Source of the DNA: Parasphingorhabdus cellanae
Lineage (GTDB): Bacteria; Pseudomonadota; Alphaproteobacteria; Sphingomonadales; Sphingomonadaceae
NCBI RefSeq assembly: GCF_017498565.1
Contig: NZ_CP071794.1
Span: 2,718,001-2,782,000, forward strand
Direction: 5' to 3'
Length of the DNA: 64,000 nucleotides
Part shown: positions 8,621-15,881 of the stretch, in pieces
Position numbering within the stretch: position 1 is the first letter of the stretch
Layout: each line of letters starts with the position of its first letter
The notes under the pieces: generated by a model
What the model saw: only the letters and a program-made list of their open reading frames with translations
Told to the model about the DNA's origin: nothing
Databases searched by the model: none
Program-made: the position numbers and the translations under genes

Positions 8621-8923
8621 CTACCATATCTTGCCGCCAATCCAGTCACCGGCGGCTGCGGTAAACTCGTGAATCCGAATATCGGCCCAGATATCCGCGT
8701 GAAAATAGGGATCGGCTTCAAGCTGCGCACGGGCATCTGCCTCCGTCTCGGCTTTGACGATCAACAGCGATCCCACAGTGTCACCGTGCGCGTTCTTGAA
8801 CGGTCCGGCGACAAACAGATTATCGAGCGTCGTCTCGATATGGGCAAAATGCGCGCTGCGTGTGTCGAGACGCTTTTGTTCGGTATCCGGCTTGTCCGTG
8901 CAATAGATGGCAAAAGCTTTCAT
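8621..8923 (-). CDS. YciI-like protein
   Basis: This 100-residue protein begins MKAFAIYCTDKPDTEQKRL and has the YCII pattern: a central glycine-proline (LFVAGPFKNAHGDTVGSLLIV) and a later DPYFHADI segment. YciI-like proteins adopt a ferredoxin-like dimer fold with a conserved His/Asp pair and occur in many aromatic and chlorinated-compound pathways, where some act as dehydrochlorinases or lyases. The ATG overlaps the stop of the upstream alpha/beta hydrolase by four bases, so it belongs to the same transcript. The exact reaction is unknown. Confidence 0.75.
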   Translation of the reverse strand: MKAFAIYCTDKPDTEQKRLDTRSAHFAHIETTLDNLFVAGPFKNAHGDTVGSLLIVKAETEADARAQLEADPYFHADIWADIRIHEFTAAAGDWIGGKIW

Positions 8924-9726
8924 GACGATCTCCTATCCAAAAATTTTAGCACTTCAGCTGCCGTTTTTTCCGCCGCTTCGTCAAGCACAGCGCGTTTGAT
9001 ATCCAGCCGCTCGATAAATGTCGCGCCCGGCATGATCTCGGCAGCATGACGGGTGGCGTCCAGCAGGGCTGATTGGGACGCCAAAATCAGTGTCTCGTGC
9101 TTCACCGCTGGCAGTCTGGCTTCAACATCATAGCTGAACGCGGCATGGAACGCCTTGTTCATCAGCCTACCCGGGCGCAACTGCTCGGTAAACATCTCAA
9201 AACTGCGCTCCATTGTCTGGCTTTCAATGCGCTTAGTCATCCCCCGTTCCCAAGGTCCTTCGAGGCAGGCGAGGTCGGACGTGATTTCAAATGTCCTGGC
9301 GCTCGCGGCTCTGAACTTGGCGCTCGTTTCGGCATCAAAAGCGGGGACGTCAATCAGCGCTAGATGCCCTATTTTCTCCGGTGCGGTCAGGGCCATTTCG
9401 GCTGCAACGAGATTTCCGGTGTGAAAGCCCATCAGATCAACCGCGCCACCGCTCGACTGTTCATCAACCACCGCCATCATCGCCGCGGCATATTCTTCTA
9501 TTGCCGGTTCTTCTTTGAAAGCATCTGAGCCCCCATGGCCGGGATAATCCGGTGCAAAGATACAGCGGTCTTGCGCGAGATACGGCATGATGGTGGTAAA
9601 GGCGAGCCCGCTAAACGGGGCGGGGTGCAGGCAATAAAGGTCTGGTTTTGACGCCGCCCCTTTCGGCTCCAGCATCCGCCAGTGCACTTGGCCGAATGGC
9701 CCGTCGCTATATCCTTTGCGGATCAT
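8920..9726 (-). CDS. Alpha/beta-fold hydrolase with GxHTG elbow
   Basis: This 268-residue protein has the alpha/beta-hydrolase order: oxyanion-loop region CLHPAPFSG (near 32), FAPDYPGHGGSD (near 57-68), and the nucleophile elbow MGFHTGN near 99-105. At the elbow (G-x-Nu-x-G) the nucleophile position (residue 102) is His instead of Ser, Asp or Cys. The protein shares the opening GPFGQVH and the GxHTG elbow with the exported hydrolase at 14644-15624, so the two are paralogues in the same putative regulon. It has no signal peptide and overlaps both neighbours by four bases. Catalysis may differ from a serine hydrolase. Confidence 0.8.
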   Translation of the reverse strand: MIRKGYSDGPFGQVHWRMLEPKGAASKPDLYCLHPAPFSGLAFTTIMPYLAQDRCIFAPDYPGHGGSDAFKEEPAIEEYAAAMMAVVDEQSSGGAVDLMGFHTGNLVAAEMALTAPEKIGHLALIDVPAFDAETSAKFRAASARTFEITSDLACLEGPWERGMTKRIESQTMERSFEMFTEQLRPGRLMNKAFHAAFSYDVEARLPAVKHETLILASQSALLDATRHAAEIMPGATFIERLDIKRAVLDEAAEKTAAEVLKFLDRRSS

Positions 9727-11081
9727 TCGCTAGCAGCGCCCAAGCGCACCATTTGTTCACGGTAAAGCCGCCGCGTCACTGGCATCATGAGAAATGGCAC
9801 CACGCCAAAAATCAGCGGGACCGCCGCGACCGCATAGCGGAGATTATCTTCGCCAAACACGCTGCTCGACAGTTCGCCCACGGCGATGGGGCCGAGTGAC
9901 CCGAACCAGCTGATCGCCAGATAATAAAGCGCGACCACCTGACCCCGGATTTGCGCCGGTGTGATGACCAGCAAAGATGTGACACCAATGGCGGACACGA
10001 TCCCAATGCCGATCGTATTGATGCACAATATCGCAAAGGCCAGTTCGGCGCTGGGCATGAACAGCGGGATCGCGGCGGTCGGGACCATGATGAAAAAGCC
10101 GATATAGAGGATGCGCAAGGACGCATCCTGCACGCCCTTTTTCGTCCACCAGTCGGAAATTGTGCCCATGATCATCATGTTGGCCGGGCCGATTATCAGC
10201 AGTGCGACGCCATTGACGAAAGCATATTTCTGTGCCGACCATCCCCATGTCCGTTCAAAAGTAGGGGCCAGAAATCCCTGGCTATAAGCAATGGTCGTCA
10301 TCGTGCAGATGATCAGCACAAAGCCGATATAGAGCATCCTGTTGCGCCAGATATATTTCAGCGCATCGAAAAAGCCGCTGCCGCTGATCACATCTTCTGA
10401 TGCTGCGACGGGGCGTCGTGCCGGTTCTTTCATGAACAGGAAGAAGAGCGCAAAAATCATCCCGGGAAGACCGACGATGACCAGCGTGAAACGCCAGGGT
10501 GATAATTCCCCAAAAAAGGGCAGGGACTGGCTACCACTTGCCGCGGTCCAGGCGATGATCGCGCCGCTCAACAGCGAGGCGAGGCCCGCGCCAATGGGTA
10601 GAGCAGAGGAATAGAAGGCAATCGGCTTGCCGCGTTTCTCGGTCGGGAAACTGTCACCAATCATCGAAAATGTTGCGGGGCTGAGCGTCGCTTCTCCGAC
10701 CCCGACGCCCATGCGCGCGGCGAATAGCTGGAAGAAATTTTTGGCCATGCCGGTCGCGACGGTAGCGGCTGACCATAAGGCTACCCCCACTGACACGATC
10801 CAGATGCGTTTACCGCGATCAATCAGCCAGCCCATGAAAATACCGACAAAACCATAGACCAGCGTGAAGGCGCTGAGCAACCAGCCGATCTGGCGGTCGG
10901 ACAGATCAAACTCCGCCTTAATCGGTTCAATCAAAAGGCCAAGGATATAGCGATCAACAAAACTGAAAATATAGGCGATGGTGAGCATGACCACCAGAAA
11001 CCAGCCCGCCGCGGCGCTGGGATAGGGCTTGGCTGGAACAGCGGGTGCGTCTGCCTGGGGTTGATCCGTCTGACTGGCCAT
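9723..11081 (-). CDS. MFS transporter (spinster-like)
   Basis: This 452-residue protein has about twelve hydrophobic segments, with the first helix reading WFLVVMLTIAYIFSFVDRYILGLL and the family loop GWLIDRGKRIW between helices 2 and 3. The FVDRYILG motif and overall length match spinster-like major facilitator permeases, which in sphingomonads commonly move organic acids or aromatic intermediates across the inner membrane. It lies centrally in the minus-strand operon, overlapping the hydrolase by four bases and the VOC gene by one, so it likely imports a product of the periplasmic steps encoded next door. Direction and substrate are unknown. Confidence 0.85.
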   Translation of the reverse strand: MASQTDQPQADAPAVPAKPYPSAAAGWFLVVMLTIAYIFSFVDRYILGLLIEPIKAEFDLSDRQIGWLLSAFTLVYGFVGIFMGWLIDRGKRIWIVSVGVALWSAATVATGMAKNFFQLFAARMGVGVGEATLSPATFSMIGDSFPTEKRGKPIAFYSSALPIGAGLASLLSGAIIAWTAASGSQSLPFFGELSPWRFTLVIVGLPGMIFALFFLFMKEPARRPVAASEDVISGSGFFDALKYIWRNRMLYIGFVLIICTMTTIAYSQGFLAPTFERTWGWSAQKYAFVNGVALLIIGPANMMIMGTISDWWTKKGVQDASLRILYIGFFIMVPTAAIPLFMPSAELAFAILCINTIGIGIVSAIGVTSLLVITPAQIRGQVVALYYLAISWFGSLGPIAVGELSSSVFGEDNLRYAVAAVPLIFGVVPFLMMPVTRRLYREQMVRLGAASE

Positions 11082-11533
11082 TATTGCGCGTCCGGAATGA
11101 GATAGATGACCACCAGATTATCATCAAAATCGACAATCCCGATCTCGCGACCGATCCGCCCGTCATGGGTTTCAAGCCGGCCTTCTTCATAGACCTGCAA
11201 GCCCAGTTTCCGTGCCCCTGCCATCACAGCATCGGGATCGGCGACATCCAGCACAATCGCGCCCCGCCGGGGATGGGGGACAGGTTCCAGCGGTACGTTT
11301 TTTACCTCCGACAGAGCCATAACGCGCGGCTGACCCGGCAGCGACAGGATCGAAAATCCGATCTCTGCCTCTTTGGGTATCTCAAAAACCGGGAAGGAAT
11401 AGCTGTCGGGATTATGACCTTTGCGAAAGGTTTCCTCGAACCCCAGCACGTCGCGGTAAAAGGTCAGCGCCCGGTCGATATCGGCCACGACAAAATTGCC
11501 TCGCTGAAATCGCGTCTGTTGTTTCTCACTCAT
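11081..11533 (-). CDS. VOC family protein
   Basis: This 150-residue glyoxalase-fold protein starts MSEKQQTRFQRGNFVVADIDRALTFYRDVLGFEE, the standard N-terminal VOC strand-helix pattern, and ends with GREIGIVDFDDNLVVIYLIP, the second metal-strand region. A longer frame extends upstream to 11602, but the ATG at 11533 gives the correct domain start and leaves a 29-base gap to the reductase gene. It is one of two VOC genes in this operon. The chemistry (isomerase, lyase or dioxygenase) is not predictable. Confidence 0.75.
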   Translation of the reverse strand: MSEKQQTRFQRGNFVVADIDRALTFYRDVLGFEETFRKGHNPDSYSFPVFEIPKEAEIGFSILSLPGQPRVMALSEVKNVPLEPVPHPRRGAIVLDVADPDAVMAGARKLGLQVYEEGRLETHDGRIGREIGIVDFDDNLVVIYLIPDAQ

Positions 11534-11562
11534 GATCCCGTCTCCCTCAATTCCCTTGTGCC

Positions 11563-12657
11563 TCAATTCCATGCCTCTGGCTCGCCGCGCACCGAACAGC
11601 ATTGCACCCCGACATTCTGGCCATAGTAGAGATTGGCCAGCGCCCGGGGCATATGTTCGAAACCCTGTTCGACATCCTGCACAGGCTTCAGCTTGCCGTC
11701 ATGTATCCATCCTGCCAGATCATCCATAACGGCATTCCAGCGGTCCAGATGATTATAGACAAAGAAGCCCTGCATCCGCGTTTCCGTGGCGCGCAGCCGG
11801 GTATAGTTGGACAGCTTGAACGGCTCGTCCCGCGTATATTCACTGATCGATCCGCACAGCACGACCCGGCTGTGAAGCCTTAGCCGTTCGAGACAAGCCT
11901 CCAGCGTTTCGCCGCCAACATTGTCAAAATATAGGTCAACACCATCGGGTCGCAATTCATCAAGCCGTGCTTCGATATTCTCGGATTTATAATCGATGGC
12001 ATGAGAACAGCCGTGATCGAGGATGAACGTGCATTTTTCCGGTCCTCCGGCCATGCCGACAACATCACAACCAACCACATTCGTGGCCATTTGACTGACC
12101 ATTGATCCGACCCCGCCAGCGGCCCCGGACAAAACCATGCGATCGCCTTCTCTGGGATCGCCGCAGGAAAATAGCCCGGCATGAGCAGAGAGGCCCGTCA
12201 TACCTAACACTCCGGAACCCAGAGCCGCAGGCAACCCATTGGGCGGCATCCGGAAAAATTTCTCCTGCGGCGTCATTTTGGAGACCTTGTAAGTCTGCCA
12301 ACCCAATTGACCTTGCACCATCTCGCCTTCACGCCAGTCCGGGTGACGCGATTTGACAACTTGCGCCACACCGCGGCCGTGAATGACATCACCGGGTTCC
12401 AGCACGCGTTCTCCGGCTGCACCGGTGCCCTGCATATAAAAGCGCATGACAGGAGCAAGGCCAAGATAATGGGTCTTGAGCAGCACTTCGCCTTCTCCGG
12501 GTTCCGGTATGTCAGTGACCGCCCATTCAAAATCAGACGGCACGACATTGCCCACCGGCCTTGCTGCGACCCGCCATTGGTAATTGGCATCATCATCAAT
12601 CTGCTTGCCCGTGGAGAGGGCATCAAAATCCGCAAGAGAGGAACCGGCGGCGGTCAC
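11563..12657 (-). CDS. NADP-dependent medium-chain oxidoreductase (prostaglandin-reductase-like)
   Basis: This 364-residue protein is a zinc-independent medium-chain dehydrogenase/reductase of the leukotriene B4 dehydrogenase/YncB type. It shows the N-terminal GroES-like domain, LKTHYLGLAPVMRFYMQG near 73-90, and the Rossmann motif SGAAGGVGSMVSQMA near 175. The downstream YFDNVGGETLEACL segment is diagnostic. Such enzymes reduce the C=C bond of enones. It starts with GTG directly after the stop of the upstream VOC gene. Two further paralogues are encoded at 35802 and 43582, so this catalytic type is used repeatedly in the region. Confidence 0.85.
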   Translation of the reverse strand: MTAAGSSLADFDALSTGKQIDDDANYQWRVAARPVGNVVPSDFEWAVTDIPEPGEGEVLLKTHYLGLAPVMRFYMQGTGAAGERVLEPGDVIHGRGVAQVVKSRHPDWREGEMVQGQLGWQTYKVSKMTPQEKFFRMPPNGLPAALGSGVLGMTGLSAHAGLFSCGDPREGDRMVLSGAAGGVGSMVSQMATNVVGCDVVGMAGGPEKCTFILDHGCSHAIDYKSENIEARLDELRPDGVDLYFDNVGGETLEACLERLRLHSRVVLCGSISEYTRDEPFKLSNYTRLRATETRMQGFFVYNHLDRWNAVMDDLAGWIHDGKLKPVQDVEQGFEHMPRALANLYYGQNVGVQCCSVRGEPEAWN

Positions 12658-13131
12658 TCAGTCATGAACCTTCACGACCTGGTTCACTTCAAAGAAATAG
12701 CCGTCCAAGTCCCAGAAAGAACAGCCGATCATATCCTTTTGTTTGCCATCAGCGCCGGTCACGCTCCATTCGCGCGGTTCACTGTGGATGCGTGAACCAA
12801 GCGCTCGTGCCCGTTCCACCGCGCCTTTGGCGTCCTCGGATGCAACGACGAAAACCGGTGCGCCAAACTTGATTTCGGTGGGCAATTCTTCCGGTGCATC
12901 CTGTTTGGGGTCGAGCCATTCGAGCAGGCCAATCATGCCGATCATGTCATGTTCGCATTTCAGGATGATCAGGCGGGTCTTGTCGCCCTTTTTACCCGCA
13001 GCCAATTGCGTGCCTGACAGGGTGAACGGCGTGTCCATCCACTTGGTCATGCCAAAAACAGTTTCATACCAGTTCGACGCGGCATCCCCGTCGCGAACCA
13101 TCAGGGTCGTGCGTTTGATAATATCAGTCAT
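12658..13131 (-). CDS. VOC family protein
   Basis: This 157-residue protein begins MTDIIKRTTLMVRDGDAASNWYETVFGMTKW, a standard VOC opening, and has a C-terminal strand DMIGCSFWDLDGYFFEVNQ. I place the start at the ATG 13131 rather than further upstream because it overlaps the DUF1330 stop by four bases and begins the domain exactly. It is the second gene of the operon behind the TTGTCCGGACAA site. The function is one of the VOC chemistries; the substrate is unknown. Confidence 0.75.
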   Translation of the reverse strand: MTDIIKRTTLMVRDGDAASNWYETVFGMTKWMDTPFTLSGTQLAAGKKGDKTRLIILKCEHDMIGMIGLLEWLDPKQDAPEELPTEIKFGAPVFVVASEDAKGAVERARALGSRIHSEPREWSVTGADGKQKDMIGCSFWDLDGYFFEVNQVVKVHD

Positions 13132-13430
13132 ACGATTTTGGGGCTTTCTATGACGAGGACCTGGCAATCGGCGATGTCGGCCCGCAGTTTTTTGGCTTCC
13201 TGATATTCCGGGCTGTTCCAGAATTTATGAACCGCCGCTTTGTCCGGCCATTCGGAAATGACCATGGAGGCGCCGTCGCCAAAATCTCCTTCGAGAAGCT
13301 CGGCGCCCGGGCCGCGCAAGACATATCTGCCACCGAATTTTTCGACCAGAGCGCCAGCAGCGGCGCCATAGCCAGAGATAAATTTGTCGCGATCGGATAT
13401 TTTGGCGGTAACGATCATGTAAGCGGGCAT
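13128..13430 (-). CDS. DUF1330 family protein
   Basis: This 100-residue protein begins MPAYMIVTAKISDRDKFISGYG and contains the DUF1330 pattern, with GGRYVLRGPGAELLEGDF and VISEWPDKAAVHKFWNSPEYQEAKKLR. DUF1330 proteins have a dimeric ferredoxin-like fold; their role is mostly unknown. It is the first gene of the minus-strand operon running down to 7998. A TTGTCCGGACAA palindrome lies 24 bases upstream of its ATG, the likely operator for all eight genes. Confidence 0.8.
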   Translation of the reverse strand: MPAYMIVTAKISDRDKFISGYGAAAGALVEKFGGRYVLRGPGAELLEGDFGDGASMVISEWPDKAAVHKFWNSPEYQEAKKLRADIADCQVLVIESPKIV

Positions 13431-13453
13431 GGGCGAGTCCTCTCTTCCAAAAG

Positions 13454-13465
13454 TTGTCCGGACAA
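13454..13465. promoter_or_regulatory. Operator-like palindrome TTGTCCGGACAA (site 1)
   Basis: A perfect 12-base palindrome lies in the 75-base gap between the DUF1330 gene (start 13430) and the end of the nitrilase-like gene. It is one of five near-identical copies in promoter regions between 13.4 and 22.4 kb. Its closeness to the start codon (24 bases) suits repression of the 13430-to-7998 operon. The GT-N4-AC symmetry is compatible with a GntR-type regulator, which is inference; no such regulator is encoded in the window. Confidence 0.65.
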
Positions 13466-13505
13466 ATTACGCAAGAGGCGGCTTATTGCAACCGCTATTT
13501 CACGG

Positions 13506-14657
13506 CTATTTCGGCCACCTGGCTTTGTCCCGCAAATAGCGGCCGGAATCGGCAGTATCTTTTGGCTGATAGTCGGAAAAAAGATTGGGCCCGTAGCGAG
13601 AGCGATATTGTTCGAACACGGGCATGAAGAGTTCGCTATGGACAATGGGTTGGCGATTGCGCGTCCGGAAATTGGCAATCGGGATGCGGGCCGTCACCAG
13701 TGTTTCAAAGGCAGTTTTGGCAATTTTCATAACCTCGCCATCCGGTGCGTAAATGGCTGAGCCTCCTCCGCCAGCATCGGCAAAATAATAAGGGTTTTCC
13801 GGCGATGCGGCGTTGTTCGCGACAGCGGTATAAACGCCATTATAGAGGCTCGTTGCCTGCATATCGATCGGGTTGAAACCGCCGGTCGCCGTGCGCAGGA
13901 TGATTTCAGCGCCTTTCATGGCAAAGGCCCGGAACAGCTCTGGTTCGCGCTGTACCGAGCTGGTCGCAATATTACCGATCGGCGTGCGTGTGACGGGGAG
14001 GACCGCGTCGGCTCCGTACATTTCGACATAGCGGTCCAGCACATCATAAATAGTGGTGGTGAACAGTTCGAAATCGCCGCCGAAAAAGCCTTTGATATTG
14101 CGCGCTTTCCAGTGCTTGTCGACAACCTCACCCTTGCCATTCATGATCGTGGTGATGGATAGCAAACTTTCCGGCCAGTCTGGGTCGCGGACATAGGAAC
14201 CAAACACAAGCCAGCAGCCATATTCACGGGCCTTCCGGGCAAGCATCTCGGTTTCTTCGCCCGGTATTTCAATCGCAGCACGCCGGGCGTCGTTGATGTT
14301 CCACTTGTGATAATAGCCGGTGATGGGGAATTCATGGAAAAAAATTATATCTTTTGGACCCGAGAAACCGTTCGCGGCATCGATCAGGTCCACCATATGC
14401 TGCACATTGGCGCGGCGGGTTTGCTTGAGATTTGTGAGCTCCACCGGAACGACTCGCGCCTGCGCGACGCCCAGTGATATGGTGTCTTTGGCCAGCGGCA
14501 CCGTTGCATAACGGCCGTCCGGCGTGAAGTTGAGCTTGTCCGGCCCGCCCTTGACGGCGGCTTGCGCATAATCGGTCCAGCTTAGCGCCGCACCGGCGGC
14601 GAGACCGGTTCCGGCAGCGAACAGGCTGCGCCGCGAAACACCATCATTTTCGTCCAT
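13506..14657 (-). CDS. Tat-exported nitrilase-fold protein lacking the catalytic Cys
   Basis: This 383-residue protein starts with a twin-arginine signal (GVSRRSLFAAGTGLAAGAA, about 6-24, then an AQA-type cleavage site near 31-33), so it is probably periplasmic. The body is a carbon-nitrogen hydrolase: the glutamate is in FFHEFPITGYY (E109) and the lysine in KHWKARNIKG (K184). The cysteine expected seven residues before the glutamate of the PEL segment is replaced by serine (ATSSVQREPELFRA, S233). It may be inactive as an amidase or nitrilase, or use Ser. The start at 14657 overlaps the upstream hydrolase by 14 bases. Frames reaching 14759 are not supported. Confidence 0.8.
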   Translation of the reverse strand: MDENDGVSRRSLFAAGTGLAAGAALSWTDYAQAAVKGGPDKLNFTPDGRYATVPLAKDTISLGVAQARVVPVELTNLKQTRRANVQHMVDLIDAANGFSGPKDIIFFHEFPITGYYHKWNINDARRAAIEIPGEETEMLARKAREYGCWLVFGSYVRDPDWPESLLSITTIMNGKGEVVDKHWKARNIKGFFGGDFELFTTTIYDVLDRYVEMYGADAVLPVTRTPIGNIATSSVQREPELFRAFAMKGAEIILRTATGGFNPIDMQATSLYNGVYTAVANNAASPENPYYFADAGGGGSAIYAPDGEVMKIAKTAFETLVTARIPIANFRTRNRQPIVHSELFMPVFEQYRSRYGPNLFSDYQPKDTADSGRYLRDKARWPK

Positions 14658-15624
14658 CACTAATTTCCCTTCCGCTGTGCATTTTTTTGTCGAGCTCACC
14701 GTCCAGAAAGGGGCGGATGAGAGCGATATATTTCTCTGGCGCAAGATCAAAACCACCAAGCGTCACCCCACTAATATGCATAAGCTGTGCATCTGGAAAC
14801 AAGGGCAGAGCCGCTCCCGTTTCCTGTTTCAAGCTGCCGTCATTGGTGACCAGCAGAACCGGCTGCTGGACTGCCGGAAAGCGGTTTTCCGACGGATAAG
14901 TAAAGACGCCATGATAGGCCTCCCAGCAATGCGGATAACATTGCATCAGGTCGTTGAAATGTGCCTGCGCGCGCTCCAGAGGCATGCCGACGTCGGTTGC
15001 CGCCGTGGCGAATTCCCATTTCTTGTTGAGATGTGATCCGTCGGACGTCACAGGTTCAGGCTTGGCATTGGCTTTATAAGCCTCTTTGCGTTTTTCTCCC
15101 GTGAAAAAGGGTAGGCCAGGCAGCACCAGTCGGCGGACGAGGTCAGGATGGCGGATGGCCAGTTCGGTGGCGATCAGGGTGCCCGTATGATAGCCGAGTA
15201 TATCAACAGGCTGCTTCTGCTTGTTGCCATAGCCCATCGCTGTGAGCACAGCAGCAGCGGAACCAGCATAGCCCTCAATTGACTGCAACTCTTTTGGCCG
15301 ATCGGAGTCGCCATAGCCGGGTGTATCGATGGCTATGACCACACGGTCCGCGGCCATAAGTTGCATGAATTTGACAAAATAGTCGCTGGAATAGGGGGTT
15401 GGATGAAACAGCACCAGCGGTGGTTTTTGGGTTTTCGTCGCCGGCCGCGCAATCCGAACATGTACTTGGCCAAAGGGACCGGCGATAAAGTCTCGCTCCA
15501 TGCTTATCGATATTGTTTCAGCTGTGATGGGCGAATCGGATTGTCCCAGAGCATCTGTGGTCCCTGAAAAAAGTGCCAATGCCGCAAAGCAGGGCAAAAA
15601 AACGTGATCTCTTATGAGCCGCAT
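14644..15624 (-). CDS. Exported alpha/beta-fold hydrolase with GxHTG elbow
   Basis: This protein of about 326 residues has a Sec-type signal (LPCFAALALFSGTTDALGQ, about 10-28) and an alpha/beta-hydrolase body: VLFHPTPYSSDYF near 71, AIDTPGYGDSDRP near 98-110, and the elbow LGYHTGTLIATELA near 143-156. As in its paralogue at 8920-9726, the nucleophile position (H146) is His. It starts an operon with the nitrilase-like gene, and a TGTCCGGACA site lies about 53 bases upstream. I chose the ATG at 15624 because it begins the signal peptide; an upstream in-frame start at 15654 is possible. It is probably periplasmic. Confidence 0.78.
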   Translation of the reverse strand: MRLIRDHVFLPCFAALALFSGTTDALGQSDSPITAETISISMERDFIAGPFGQVHVRIARPATKTQKPPLVLFHPTPYSSDYFVKFMQLMAADRVVIAIDTPGYGDSDRPKELQSIEGYAGSAAAVLTAMGYGNKQKQPVDILGYHTGTLIATELAIRHPDLVRRLVLPGLPFFTGEKRKEAYKANAKPEPVTSDGSHLNKKWEFATAATDVGMPLERAQAHFNDLMQCYPHCWEAYHGVFTYPSENRFPAVQQPVLLVTNDGSLKQETGAALPLFPDAQLMHISGVTLGGFDLAPEKYIALIRPFLDGELDKKMHSGREISDGRK

Positions 15625-15676
15625 CGGTCCTCGCTCGGCATATAATTTTGCCATGGCCTATCAGAAAATCCTGCAA

Positions 15677-15688
15677 ATGTCCGGACAA
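15677..15688. promoter_or_regulatory. Operator-like palindrome ATGTCCGGACAA (site 2)
   Basis: This copy has one mismatch to TTGTCCGGACAA and an intact TGTCCGGACA core. It lies about 53 bases upstream of the exported hydrolase gene (start 15624, minus strand), in the 257-base divergent gap shared with the TonB receptor. It is the likely control site for the hydrolase/nitrilase-like pair. Confidence 0.6.
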
Positions 15689-15794
15689 ATTATCAATTAG
15701 CGTCATCGCGATTCTAGGTCTTTTCCTTCCAACCCGGCGGTAAGCGTTGTATTTTTGTGACAGTTTTCCGGCTCAAACAGCTGTTATTAAAAAT

Positions 15795-15806
15795 TTGTCT
15801 GGACAA
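15795..15806. promoter_or_regulatory. Operator-like palindrome TTGTCTGGACAA (site 3)
   Basis: The palindrome with flanking bases reads AAATTTGTCTGGACAAATTA (15791-15810), the most extended symmetric copy in the window. It lies 75 bases upstream of the TonB receptor ATG at 15882. The remaining leader holds a GAGGGAGA ribosome site just before the start. The two sites at 15677 and 15795 flank the middle of the divergent promoter region. Confidence 0.65.
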
Positions 15807-15881
15807 ATTATCAGATTTGTTGGAATTCCATAAAAGAGGATAAGAAAAAGCCGGAGTCATCCGGTCGAGGGAGACAACATC

